In this document: one piece after another, positions 25,671 through 33,969 of the stretch
How positions within the stretch are numbered: the stretch's first letter is position 1
Layout: each line of letters opens with the position of its first letter
Source of the DNA: Chitinimonas sp036961565
GTDB lineage: Bacteria; Pseudomonadota; Gammaproteobacteria; Burkholderiales; Chitinimonadaceae
NCBI RefSeq assembly: GCF_036961565.1
Contig: NZ_JBAMDD010000003.1
Coordinates: 1 to 64,000 of the forward strand
Direction: 5' to 3'
Length of the DNA: 64,000 nucleotides
Notes under the pieces: model-generated
What the model was told of the DNA's origin: nothing
Databases searched by the model: none
What the model saw: only the letters and a program-made list of their open reading frames with translations
Translations under genes and position numbers: made by a program

Positions 25671-27140
25671 ATGCAAGCCCGTCTAGCCGCCGCCGTGGCA
25701 TCGCTCTTTACTGTTGCCGCCCAGGCTCAAACTGTCGAGATCAATCCGGTCGAACACGAGGTGGTGAGCACGGTGGAGCGCTATGCCTTGCAGGTGCCGG
25801 CAGCCGACTACATCCCCTATGGTGGCAAGTTCAAGGCCGAGTTTCCGCAGGGGCTGCACCTGGCTGTGGGCTCGGGTCTGCGGTTCAAGGGTTACGAGAA
25901 GGATGCCTCCCTGAGCTTCTGGGCGCTGACCGATCGCGGCCCCAATGGTGATTCGCCCAAGGTCAAGGCAGGTGAGAAGGCTGCGCCGTCCAAGGTATTC
26001 CTGGCACCCGATTTCTCGCCGCGCATCGCCACCATCAATGTGCAACTGGCCGAAGGTGCCCGGGTCGTCAGCACTATGCCACTGAAGCAGGATGGCAAGG
26101 CCATCAGTGGTCGCCCCATCGCGCCGGAGAACAGCGGCTCGTCCAAAGAGGTGCCACTGTCTGATGAGCTGAAGCCGCTCAAGTATGACGATTTCGGCAT
26201 GGACCCTGAAGGCATCGATTTCGACAAGCAGGGCAATCTGTGGATAGTCGATGAATATGGCCCTTTCCTGGCCCAGGTTGACGCCAAGACCGGCGAATTC
26301 ATGCAGCAATACATGCCTGGTGCAGGCCTGCCCGAGATATTGGGCGAGCGCCAGCCCAATCGTGGCTTTGAGGGGGTGGCCGTGACCCCGTCCGGCAAGG
26401 TGGCAGCCATTGTGCAAAGCACGCTGGATATCAAGAAAGAGACCCGGGGCAGCGCGCAGTTCCTGCGCCTTGTCGTGCTGGACCCCAAGACCAACAGCAC
26501 ACAGATGTTTGCCTACCCCCACGATGTGAGCGAGTACAAGAAGAGTGGCGATGCCAAGATAGGCGACCTGGTGGCCATAGACGATACCCGCTTCCTCTTG
26601 ATTGAGCAGGGTAAGGACAAGAATAAGACCATGCGCAATGTGGTCTACCTGATAGACATCAAGGGCGCGCAGGACCTGACCGGCCTGACCTTGGCCGACG
26701 GTAAGGCGCTTGAGTATGCCGACGCTAAGACTCTCAGCCAGTTCCAGGCGGGGGGCGAGGTGACAGGCAGTGGCAATATCGTGTCGGCCAGTGCCAGCAG
26801 CAGCTTGAAGATGATCAGCAAGACCCGCCTGTTCGACCTGCGCGAACTGGGCTGGAATGCTGAGAAGGCCGAAGGCCTGGCGGTGGTGGGAGAGCTGGGC
26901 AAGTTTGCCGATGCCAGTGAGCTGGCGGTGATCAATGACAACGATTTTGGCCTGAAGGGCGATGTTGCCGCTGCCGAACGTGACCCGGAGGCCTACCTGG
27001 TGGACACCGATGGCAAGCTGGCGGATGCCAAGGGCAATGCGGTGGAGGCCAGCTACCGCGTTGCGCAGGGTGACGAGCGCGACACCCAGTTTTGGGTACT
27101 GCATCTGAAGAAGCCCTTGAAGGACTACTTCCCCAAATAA
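25671..27140 (+). CDS. Secreted phytase-like / esterase-like beta-propeller protein
   Basis: A 489-aa protein with a signal peptide ending near AAQAQ. The mature protein matches the Phytase-like (PF13449-type) family: FWALTDRGPNGD, DPEGIDFDKQGNLWIVDEYGPFLAQVD, and NRGFEGVAVTPSGK are the repeated acidic blade motifs. Family members are annotated as esterase-like proteins with phytase-like domains; the real substrate is often unknown. It stands alone, with a strong terminator 24 bases after its stop. Confidence 0.88.
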   Translation: MQARLAAAVASLFTVAAQAQTVEINPVEHEVVSTVERYALQVPAADYIPYGGKFKAEFPQGLHLAVGSGLRFKGYEKDASLSFWALTDRGPNGDSPKVKAGEKAAPSKVFLAPDFSPRIATINVQLAEGARVVSTMPLKQDGKAISGRPIAPENSGSSKEVPLSDELKPLKYDDFGMDPEGIDFDKQGNLWIVDEYGPFLAQVDAKTGEFMQQYMPGAGLPEILGERQPNRGFEGVAVTPSGKVAAIVQSTLDIKKETRGSAQFLRLVVLDPKTNSTQMFAYPHDVSEYKKSGDAKIGDLVAIDDTRFLLIEQGKDKNKTMRNVVYLIDIKGAQDLTGLTLADGKALEYADAKTLSQFQAGGEVTGSGNIVSASASSSLKMISKTRLFDLRELGWNAEKAEGLAVVGELGKFADASELAVINDNDFGLKGDVAAAERDPEAYLVDTDGKLADAKGNAVEASYRVAQGDERDTQFWVLHLKKPLKDYFPK

Positions 27141-27163
27141 TCATTGCCTCTCCGCCGTAGATT

Positions 27164-27189
27164 AGCCCCGTGCAAACGGGGCTTTTTTA
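27164..27189 (+). terminator. Rho-independent terminator after the phytase-like gene
   Basis: A GCCCCG/CGGGGC stem with a six-base loop is followed directly by six T residues, 24 bases downstream of the stop codon. Confidence 0.9.
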
Positions 27190-27283
27190 TGGCATCCGTG
27201 GCGTCGCATATAGAAATAGCCAATGCGGCTTTATGGCCGGGGTGGCTGCCTGGGTACAATGCGCGATACTCTGGAGTGTAAGC

Positions 27284-28171
27284 ATGTACCCAACACTGGA
27301 AGACTTTGTCGGCAATACCCCCCTGGTCAGGCTCAAGCGCTTGCCGGGCACAAGCAGCAACGTGGTACTGGCCAAGCTGGAAGGCAATAACCCTGCCGGC
27401 TCAGTCAAGGACAGGCCGGCGCTGTCGATGATACGGCGGGCACAGGCGCGCGGTGATATCCAGCCCGGCGATACCTTGATCGAGGCCACCAGCGGTAACA
27501 CCGGCATTGCCCTGGCCATGGCGGCGGCCATGATGGGGTACCGGATGCGGCTGATCATGCCGGAGCACCTCAGCATAGAACGGCGCCAGACCATGAAGGC
27601 CTTTGGCGCCGAGATCGTGCTGGTGACCCAGAAGCAAGGCATGGAGGGGGCACGCGATCTGGCGGAGCAGATGCGGGACGCGGGCGAGGGCATCATACTC
27701 GACCAGTTCGGCAACCCCGACAACCCGCTGGCCCATTATGAGGGCACCGGTCCCGAGATATGGCGCGACACACAGGGCCGCATTACCCATTTTGTCTCCA
27801 GCATGGGGACAACGGGCACCATCATGGGCACGGGGCGCTACTTGCGCGAGCAGAATCCCGCCGTGCAGATCATCGGTGTGCAGCCAGTGGATGGTGCTCA
27901 GATACCGGGCATACGCAAGTGGCCGGCCGAGTATGTGCCGGGTATCTGCGACTTTTCCAAGATAGATCGCATCATGGAAGTTACCCAGCAGGAAGCCGAG
28001 GCCATGACCCTAAGGCTGGCGGCAGAGGAGGGTATCTTCGCCGGTATCAGTTCTGGCGGGGCCATGGCGGCGGCGCTCAAGCTGTCGGCAGAGCTGGAGA
28101 ACGCCACCATCGTCAGCATAGTCTGCGACCGGGGTGATCGTTACCTGTCTACTGGGGTGTTTCCCGCCTGA
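27284..28171 (+). CDS. cysM: Cysteine synthase B (O-acetylserine sulfhydrylase B)
   Basis: A 295-aa fold-type II PLP enzyme making cysteine from O-acetylserine and sulfide or thiosulfate. Lys42 sits in NNPAGSVKDRPA, the CysM version of the motif. EATSGNTGIALA is the substrate loop, SSMGTTGTIMGTGRYL the phosphate loop, and ISSGGAMAA near the C-terminus is conserved. The ATG at 27284 has a GGAG ribosome binding site; a TACAAT (27255-27260) upstream is a plausible -10. Stand-alone gene after the terminator of the preceding gene. Confidence 0.96.
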   Translation: MYPTLEDFVGNTPLVRLKRLPGTSSNVVLAKLEGNNPAGSVKDRPALSMIRRAQARGDIQPGDTLIEATSGNTGIALAMAAAMMGYRMRLIMPEHLSIERRQTMKAFGAEIVLVTQKQGMEGARDLAEQMRDAGEGIILDQFGNPDNPLAHYEGTGPEIWRDTQGRITHFVSSMGTTGTIMGTGRYLREQNPAVQIIGVQPVDGAQIPGIRKWPAEYVPGICDFSKIDRIMEVTQQEAEAMTLRLAAEEGIFAGISSGGAMAAALKLSAELENATIVSIVCDRGDRYLSTGVFPA

Positions 28172-28213
28172 GTTCCTGGCTGGGGGAGGGAGGGGCTGTC
28201 GCCCCTCGCTCTG

Positions 28214-28780
28214 TCAGGCCAGGCCGATGCCAGCCAGAGCCAGCAGGCCCAAGACGGCAAATATCCCTGCGGCAACCTTGTGTACCAGGGCAACCGGCAG
28301 CGCTTTTGCCGCTTTGTCGCCCAGCCAGACCACGGGCGCATTGGCCAGCATCATACCGACGGTAGTACCGGCAATCACCCACCAATAGTCGCTAAAGCGT
28401 GCAGCCAGCGCCACCGTGGCCACCTGGGTCTTGTCGCCCATCTCGGCCAGAAAGAACGCGATCAGGGTGGTGCCGAACACCCCAAGGCGCTCGTTGAGGC
28501 GGGTGTCGTCGTCGAGCTTGTCCGGTATCAGCATCCAGCCGGCCATGGCGATGAACGAGATGCCCAGTATCCAGCGCATGGTAGTGGGGCCGATCAGTGC
28601 CATCAACCAACTGCCCACAGCACCGGCCAGCGCGTGGTTGACCAGGGTGGCGGCCAGTATGCCGAGTACGATGGGGATGGGCTTGCGAAACTTGGCCGCC
28701 AGCAGCAAGGCCAGGAGCTGGGTTTTGTCGCCAATTTCGGCCAACGCAACAATGCCGGTCGAGACGAGGAAAGCTTCCAT
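28214..28780 (-). CDS. TMEM165/GDT1 family (UPF0016) cation exporter, probably Mn2+
   Basis: A 188-aa membrane protein with six predicted helices in two halves, each carrying the family signature: EIGDKTQLLALLLA near the N-terminus and EMGDKTQVATVALAA in the middle. Bacterial members export manganese. This assignment is strongly supported here because the gene is preceded by a yybP-ykoY type manganese riboswitch and an expression-platform hairpin. It is therefore predicted to be switched on by excess Mn2+. Confidence 0.93.
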   Translation of the reverse strand: MEAFLVSTGIVALAEIGDKTQLLALLLAAKFRKPIPIVLGILAATLVNHALAGAVGSWLMALIGPTTMRWILGISFIAMAGWMLIPDKLDDDTRLNERLGVFGTTLIAFFLAEMGDKTQVATVALAARFSDYWWVIAGTTVGMMLANAPVVWLGDKAAKALPVALVHKVAAGIFAVLGLLALAGIGLA

Positions 28781-28803
28781 GATTGATTTTCTCTGGGGCC
28801 GGC

Positions 28804-28860
28804 AACAAAAACCATAGACGCATGCCGCCGCGGCCCCTTGCCGGTCGGATGCGTCTGTGG
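28804..28860 (-). terminator. Riboswitch expression-platform hairpin (intrinsic terminator)
   Basis: In the transcript, CCACAGACGCATCCG pairs with CGGCATGCGTCTATGG across a GC-rich loop and is followed by UUUUUGUU, ending 24 bases before the exporter start codon. It begins where the aptamer's conserved 3' ACCA segment ends, so ligand binding and terminator formation can compete. Confidence 0.8.
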
Positions 28861-28968
28861 TCTTGCCAGGTGGGATCGGGCGACCCCCTTGCCTACGCCA
28901 TGGCCATGCGTGCCAAGTATGTTGACGTGGGCTTCCGCCAGGGCGGCGGAACGGCTACTCCCCAAAGA
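28857..28968 (-). promoter_or_regulatory. yybP-ykoY (manganese) riboswitch aptamer
   Basis: The minus-strand leader shows the conserved blocks in order: TTTGGGGAGTAGCC at the 5' side, then GTCAACATACT in the second internal loop, and CTGGCAAGACCA at the 3' side. These match what I know of proteobacterial mntP/alx leader RNAs. The family senses Mn2+. The aptamer lies between a TATAAT -10 box (28981-28976) and a terminator hairpin upstream of a GDT1-type exporter. Confidence 0.92.
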
Positions 28969-28975
28969 CGGGACG

Positions 28976-28981
28976 ATTATA
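28976..28981 (-). promoter_or_regulatory. -10 box of the riboswitch-controlled exporter
   Basis: A perfect TATAAT lies about eight bases upstream of the aptamer's first conserved nucleotides. No good -35 is seen; TGACTT 16 bases upstream is the best candidate. Confidence 0.6.
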
Positions 28982-29011
28982 ACCGCAGCCCTGGCTCAAG
29001 TCATCGCTTCA

Positions 29012-30244
29012 TTACACTTGCTCTGGGCGGTGTACGGCGGCCTTGGGCAGCAACAGGTTCAGCAATATCGCCAAGATGCCGCACAGACTTACGCCCGAGA
29101 GGCCAAAGCTGTCGCTGAAATTGACTGCCAGCCCGCCTATGCCGGTGACCAGTACGACAGAGATGATGCAGAGATTGCGCGGATCCCCCAGATCGACCTT
29201 GCCTTCCATCATGGTCTTGAGGCCGATGCTGGCAATGGAGCCAAACAGCAGCAGCATGATGCCACCCATGACAGGCAGGGGTATGGTGTTGAGGAAGGCG
29301 CCGAATTTGGCCACAAAGGCCAGCAGAATGGCAAAGCAGGCTGCCCAGGTCATGACGACCGGGTTGAAGTTGCGGGTGAGCATGACGGCACCGGTGACTT
29401 CGCCGTAGGTGGTCACTGGCGGGCCGCCGAACAGGCCCACCACGTTGACGGCCAGGCCGTCGCCCAGCAAGGTGCGATGCAGGCCGGGGCGCTCGGTAAA
29501 ATCCTTGCCGGTCACTGAACCGATGGCCAGGATGCCGCCCACATGCTCGACGATGGGGGCGATGGCTACCGGTATCATGAACAGGATGGCGGCCAGGTTG
29601 AACTCCGGCTTGCCAAACTGGGGCAGGGCGAACCAGGGGGCGTCGATGACGGGCTGAAAATTGACCGCGCCAATGAATAGCGCTGCGATGTAGCCTGCTG
29701 CTACGCCAGCCAGAATGGGGACCAGCTTCATGATGCCACGCGCCTTGATGGCCACCAGCATGGTAGTGAACAGAGCAATGGCGGCCAGGCTGATCGCGGT
29801 GGCATAGGGCACTACCTGGTTGGCACCCGCCTTGCCGCTGGCCATGCCGACGGCGACTGGAGCGAGACCCAGGCCGATAACCATGACCACCGGGCCGATC
29901 ACTACGGGCGGCAGGATGCGATGGATGAATTCCACCCCTCGCCATTTCACCAGCCCGGCGGCGACATAGTAGAAGAAGCTGGCGGCTGCCAGCGCACCCA
30001 GCGTGGCGGGCATGCCCCAGGTCTGTACCGAATAGGTAATGGGGGCGATAAAGGCAAAGCTCGAGCCCAGGTAGATGGGTACTTCACGGCGGGTGACCAA
30101 CTGGAATATCAGTGTGCCGATACCCGCACCCAGCAGGGCCAGGCTGGGATTGAGCCCGGTCAGCAGCGGCACCAGCACGGTGGCGCCAAATGCCACAAAG
30201 AGTATCTGCGCGCCGCCTATGGCGGTCTTGAGCGTATCGTTCAT
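29012..30244 (-). CDS. uraA: Uracil permease (uracil-xanthine permease family)
   Basis: A 410-aa nucleobase:cation symporter with about 14 helices. It carries the NAT/NCS2 hallmarks: PIYLGSSFAFIAPI early on, AIAPIVEHVGGILAIG with the substrate-binding glutamate, and GGPPVTTYGEVTGAVMLTRNFNP. ATG 30244 follows GGGGAG and lies 16 bp after the upp stop, so the two genes form an upp-uraA uracil salvage operon. Confidence 0.94.
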   Translation of the reverse strand: MNDTLKTAIGGAQILFVAFGATVLVPLLTGLNPSLALLGAGIGTLIFQLVTRREVPIYLGSSFAFIAPITYSVQTWGMPATLGALAAASFFYYVAAGLVKWRGVEFIHRILPPVVIGPVVMVIGLGLAPVAVGMASGKAGANQVVPYATAISLAAIALFTTMLVAIKARGIMKLVPILAGVAAGYIAALFIGAVNFQPVIDAPWFALPQFGKPEFNLAAILFMIPVAIAPIVEHVGGILAIGSVTGKDFTERPGLHRTLLGDGLAVNVVGLFGGPPVTTYGEVTGAVMLTRNFNPVVMTWAACFAILLAFVAKFGAFLNTIPLPVMGGIMLLLFGSIASIGLKTMMEGKVDLGDPRNLCIISVVLVTGIGGLAVNFSDSFGLSGVSLCGILAILLNLLLPKAAVHRPEQV

Positions 30245-30260
30245 CGTCTCCCCTAGGTAG

Positions 30261-30893
30261 TTAGCCGTGCTTGGTGCCGAATATCTTGTCGCCAGCGTCG
30301 CCCAGGCCAGGAATGATGTAGCCGTGTTCATTCAGGTGGCTGTCTATGGCGGCGGTGTAGATGTCCACGTCCGGGTGTTTTTCCGTCATCAACTTGATGC
30401 CCTCCGGCGCGGCGACCAGGACCAGGGCCTTGATGTGGCTGCAGCCGTTGCGCTTGAGCATCTCTACCGTGGCCACCATGGAACCGCCTGTCGCCAGCAT
30501 GGGGTCGATGATCAGTGCGGTGCGCTCGGCCAGATCGCCGACGAACTTCTCGAAATAGGGCACGGGCTGCAGGGTTTCCTCATTGCGCGCCAAGCCCACC
30601 ACGCTGATCTTGGCGTTGGGTACCATGTCCAGTACGCCGTCCAGCATGCCTATGCCGGCCCGCAGTATCGGCACCACGGTGACTTTCTTGCCTTTGATGC
30701 GCTCCACTTCCACTGGGCCGCACCAGCCGTCCAGCATGACTTTTTCCAGCGGGAAGTCCTGGCAGGCCTCGTAAGCCAGCAGGCGGCCTATCTCGGCTGT
30801 CAGCTCGCGGAACTTCTTGGTGCTCATATCGGCTTCGCGCGCCAAGCCTATCTTGTGGCGAACCAGCGGATGGCGAATCTCATGTACGGCCAT
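30261..30893 (-). CDS. upp: Uracil phosphoribosyltransferase
   Basis: A 210-aa enzyme joining uracil and PRPP to UMP. The N-terminal EIRHPLVRHKIGLAR, PILRAGIGMLDG, the PRPP loop IIDPMLATGGSM, and the C-terminal uracil-binding GYIIPGLGDAGDKIFGT are all present. The ATG at 30893 gives the usual length; the frame runs a few codons farther upstream. First gene of the salvage operon with uraA. Confidence 0.97.
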   Translation of the reverse strand: MAVHEIRHPLVRHKIGLAREADMSTKKFRELTAEIGRLLAYEACQDFPLEKVMLDGWCGPVEVERIKGKKVTVVPILRAGIGMLDGVLDMVPNAKISVVGLARNEETLQPVPYFEKFVGDLAERTALIIDPMLATGGSMVATVEMLKRNGCSHIKALVLVAAPEGIKLMTEKHPDVDIYTAAIDSHLNEHGYIIPGLGDAGDKIFGTKHG

Positions 30894-31061
30894 GGTGTAA
30901 CTCCCCCTTGTGCAAGGCAAATAACGGCGCGGAGCTTAGACGATAGGCAGGGTGATTGCACGGTGGTTTCGTCTATGCTGTCTGCAAGCCCTTGAAGTAA
31001 AGCAGTTTCATCGCTACCCTTCGCGCCTTTTCAAGCTTTGGGTAGGGTGCAGGAGATGGAC

Positions 31062-31616
31062 ATGAACATGAAAGATGAAATCATCAATGTGATGGCCGAG
31101 GCCGATTGCCTGCATAGCGATGCCGAGGTGAGCGCTGCGCTGGATCGTATGGCAGCAGACGTGACTGAGGTGCTCAAGCACGCCAATCCCTTGGTCTACG
31201 TGGTGCTCAACGGCGGCATCATTGCCGCTGGCCAGTTGTTGCCGCGCCTGCGTTTTCCGCTGGAGGTGAGCTATTTGCACGCTACCCGCTATGGCGACAA
31301 GACCCAAGGTGGGCGGCTGAACTGGAAGGTCAAGCCGACCGAGGACATGCAGGGCCGTACTGTGCTGATCGTCGACGACATCCTGGACGAAGGCAATACC
31401 CTGGCAGCCATCATCGAGTACTGCCGCGAGCAGGGGGCGACCGAAGTGCTGACGGCTGTGGTCGTCAACAAGTCGCATGACCGCAAGGCCTTCCCTGGCA
31501 TGCATGCCGATTTCGTGGGCCTGGAGGTGGAAGACCGCTTCTTGTTTGGCTGCGGCATGGATTACAAGGGCTTCTGGCGCAACACCCTTGGCATCTATGC
31601 GGTGAAGGGGCTGTAG
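31062..31616 (+). CDS. hpt: Hypoxanthine-guanine phosphoribosyltransferase
   Basis: About 184 aa of a type I phosphoribosyltransferase. The PRPP-binding motif VLIVDDILDEGNTLA is canonical, preceded by VLNGGIIAAGQLL and LHATRYGDKTQGG, as in proteobacterial purine-salvage enzymes. ATG 31062 is preferred because AGGAG lies seven bases before it; ATGs at 31056 and 31068 are alternatives. It is divergent from upp-uraA, giving a small nucleobase-salvage locus. Confidence 0.88.
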   Translation: MNMKDEIINVMAEADCLHSDAEVSAALDRMAADVTEVLKHANPLVYVVLNGGIIAAGQLLPRLRFPLEVSYLHATRYGDKTQGGRLNWKVKPTEDMQGRTVLIVDDILDEGNTLAAIIEYCREQGATEVLTAVVVNKSHDRKAFPGMHADFVGLEVEDRFLFGCGMDYKGFWRNTLGIYAVKGL

Positions 31617-31706
31617 GGACTTCAGCCAGCTTGGCTGTTGGGGGGCAGTACGCCTGGGTTTTCGTGGCGCCTGCTACTCCCTCACCGCTGAGTTGATGAC
31701 TGGCGC

Positions 31707-32495
31707 TCAGCGCGACTCCCGCAGCAACTGCGCGCATTGCCACAACCACCAGCCCATCCAGGCCCAGGCAGCCAGCATCAGCAATGCGCCGCTCCAGTGC
31801 GCCAGTGCTGCCAGGCCATGGTCCCATTCCAACAGGCCCAAGGGTTCCAGCAGGTTGTGCCAATCGTGGCGCTCGCTGCGGAACTCGACCATTTCCTCGT
31901 TCCATTCGCCTATCAGGGGCAGGTCCATGGCGCGGGCGTCGCCGATATACGGGGCAAGGTCGACAAAGTTCTGGCCCAGCCACCACAGGCAGGCTGCGGC
32001 AGCATAGGGCTTGCCCTCGCGCAGCAGGAAGGCCCCGCCCAGTATCACGGGCACCAGGCATTGGAACAGGCTGCCCCCGAGGAACAACATCCACTCGCCC
32101 AGGGGCCGGAACAGCAGGTGCCCGAATTCGTGAAAAGCCAGGTTGGCGCCGTGCAGCAAGGAGTTGCCGGCATCGCCGTTACGCCAGTCGCCAGCAATGA
32201 ACCAAAGGCCCCAGACCACCAGGACCAGGGTCAGCAAGGCTTCACCCATAAGCACGGAAAGTTGCGCCTGCGCTGGTCGGTGAAACAATCGCGCCAGCAA
32301 CAGGTGGCGCCAGCCTTCGTCTTCTGCCCCGGTGGTACTGGCTTGTTGCTGTGTGGGCAATTGGCCAGCCTGCCGTTCGATCAGGTACTGGGCATACTTG
32401 GCGAAGACCACACCGCAGCGCGGACAGGCGTTGCCAGTAGTCGCATCGGTGGCTTGGCGGGCATAGCCGCACTTGGGGCAGACGGGGCGTTCCAT
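31707..32495 (-). CDS. Zinc-ribbon membrane protein with HEFGH metalloprotease-like motif
   Basis: A 262-aa protein. Residues 1-30 form a zinc ribbon (CPKC at 6-9, CPRC at 24-27). After a linker come about five to six hydrophobic helices, with HEFGH at 122-126 at the edge of the second. HExxH in a multispanning protein suggests a site-2-protease-like (M50-type) or related membrane metallopeptidase, but the second M50 motif is not evident, so activity is unproven. It is divergent from glyA and may share its intergenic region. Confidence 0.72.
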   Translation of the reverse strand: MERPVCPKCGYARQATDATTGNACPRCGVVFAKYAQYLIERQAGQLPTQQQASTTGAEDEGWRHLLLARLFHRPAQAQLSVLMGEALLTLVLVVWGLWFIAGDWRNGDAGNSLLHGANLAFHEFGHLLFRPLGEWMLFLGGSLFQCLVPVILGGAFLLREGKPYAAAACLWWLGQNFVDLAPYIGDARAMDLPLIGEWNEEMVEFRSERHDWHNLLEPLGLLEWDHGLAALAHWSGALLMLAAWAWMGWWLWQCAQLLRESR

Positions 32496-32554
32496 GGGCC
32501 TAGTTTATAAGATGAATGGGGCGCACGATGAATATGCAATCCATTCAACTGGTT

Positions 32555-32577
32555 CATGTCGTGCGACATGGTAAAAT
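32555..32577 (+). promoter_or_regulatory. Palindromic operator candidate and -10 box upstream of glyA
   Basis: CATGTCG and CGACATG form a perfect 7-bp-arm inverted repeat with a 2-base centre (32555-32570). It ends one base before TAAAAT (32572-32577), a good -10 box about 42 bases upstream of the glyA start. A repressor bound here would block the promoter. The regulator is not identifiable from the site. Confidence 0.5.
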
Positions 32578-32618
32578 ACCGGTCTTTACTCCCCCCACCT
32601 TCCTACGGAAGCCCCGCC

Positions 32619-33863
32619 ATGTTCAAGCCGCTGTCCATCGCCCAATACGATTCCGAACTGTCTGCCGCCATTGAGAGCGAAGTCGTTCGCCAGCACGAGC
32701 ACATCGAGCTGATCGCCTCGGAAAACTACACCAGCCCGGCCGTGATGGAGGCGCAGGGATCGCAACTGACCAACAAGTATGCCGAGGGTTACCCAGGTAA
32801 GCGCTTCTACGGTGGCTGTGAGTATGTGGACGTGGTGGAGCAACTGGCCATAGACCGCGTCAAGAAGCTGTTTGGCGCCGAGTATGCCAACGTGCAGCCC
32901 CATTCGGGCTCGCAGGCCAACCAGGCGGTGTACTTCAGCATCCTGAAGCCGGGCGACACCATCATGGGTATGAACCTGGGCCACGGCGGTCACCTGACTC
33001 ACGGTTCGCCGGCCAACCTGTCGGGCAAGTTGTTCAAGATCGTGCCCTACGGCCTCAACGACAAGGAAGAGATCGACTACGACGAGATGGAGCGGATTGC
33101 GGTTGAAACCCAGCCCAAGCTGATCATCGGTGGCGCCTCGGCCTATGCCCTGCGCTTCGATTTCGAGCGCATGGCGGCCATCGCCAAGAAGGTAGGCGCC
33201 TACTTTATGGTGGACATGGCCCACTATGCCGGCCTGATTGCCGCAGGCGTGTACCCCAACCCGGTGCCGCATGCCGACTTTGTCACCTCGACCACCCACA
33301 AGACTCTGCGTGGCCCCCGTGGCGGCATCATCCTGGCCAAGGCAGAACACGAGAAGATGCTGAACAGCAATGTGTTCCCCAGCCTGCAAGGCGGCCCGCT
33401 GATGCATGTGATTGCGGGCAAGGCCGTGGCTTTCAAGGAAGCCCTGCAGCCGGAGTTCAAGAGCTATCAGGAGCAGGTGCTGAAGAACGCCGCCATCATG
33501 GCCAAGACCTTGGCCGAGCGTGGCCTGCGTATCATCTCTGGCCGTACCGAGAGCCATGTGTTCCTGGTGGATCTGCGGCCCAAGGGCCTGACTGGCAAGG
33601 CGGCCGATGCCTTGCTGGGCCAGGCGCACATTACCGTCAACAAGAACGCGATTCCCAACGATCCGGAAAGCCCCTTTGTCACTTCGGGCATCCGTATCGG
33701 CTCGCCGGCCATCACTACCCGTGGTTTCAAGGAAGAAGAGGCGATCATGGTGGCCAATTTGGTGGCCGATGTGCTCGACAAGCCCAATGACGAAGCCAAT
33801 ATCGCTGCGGTCAAGGCCAAGGTGCATGCACTGACCAGCCGCTTCCCGGTTTACGGCAAGTAA
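32619..33863 (+). CDS. glyA: Serine hydroxymethyltransferase
   Basis: A 414-aa PLP enzyme interconverting serine and glycine with tetrahydrofolate. The signatures are IELIASENYTS, GYPGKRFYGGCE, HGSPANLSGK, and the PLP-lysine motif VTSTTHKTLRGPRGG. The length is the usual one. The ATG at 32619 starts the conserved MFKPLSIAQYD; the frame upstream overlaps the promoter palindrome. In betaproteobacteria glyA is commonly next to nrdR; here about 12 kb of other genes separate them. Confidence 0.97.
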   Translation: MFKPLSIAQYDSELSAAIESEVVRQHEHIELIASENYTSPAVMEAQGSQLTNKYAEGYPGKRFYGGCEYVDVVEQLAIDRVKKLFGAEYANVQPHSGSQANQAVYFSILKPGDTIMGMNLGHGGHLTHGSPANLSGKLFKIVPYGLNDKEEIDYDEMERIAVETQPKLIIGGASAYALRFDFERMAAIAKKVGAYFMVDMAHYAGLIAAGVYPNPVPHADFVTSTTHKTLRGPRGGIILAKAEHEKMLNSNVFPSLQGGPLMHVIAGKAVAFKEALQPEFKSYQEQVLKNAAIMAKTLAERGLRIISGRTESHVFLVDLRPKGLTGKAADALLGQAHITVNKNAIPNDPESPFVTSGIRIGSPAITTRGFKEEEAIMVANLVADVLDKPNDEANIAAVKAKVHALTSRFPVYGK

Positions 33864-33885
33864 AGCTCGCTGGTGGTACAAAGAG

Positions 33886-33909
33886 AGGAGCGCTTCGGCG
33901 CTCCTTTTT
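33886..33909 (+). terminator. Rho-independent terminator after glyA
   Basis: AGGAGCGC and GCGCTCCT pair around a TTCG tetraloop and are followed by TTTT, 22 bases after the stop. Confidence 0.92.
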
Positions 33910-33969
33910 CGTTTGGAGCACCTGCCCATCGCGCACTCTGCGCAGGCAGGCACATAATCAGGAAGCACC

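Noticed and set aside
25683..27104. 473-codon minus-strand open frame over the phytase-like gene
   Set aside because: Shadow of a real gene; composition is that of complementary GC-rich codons and no family motif is seen.
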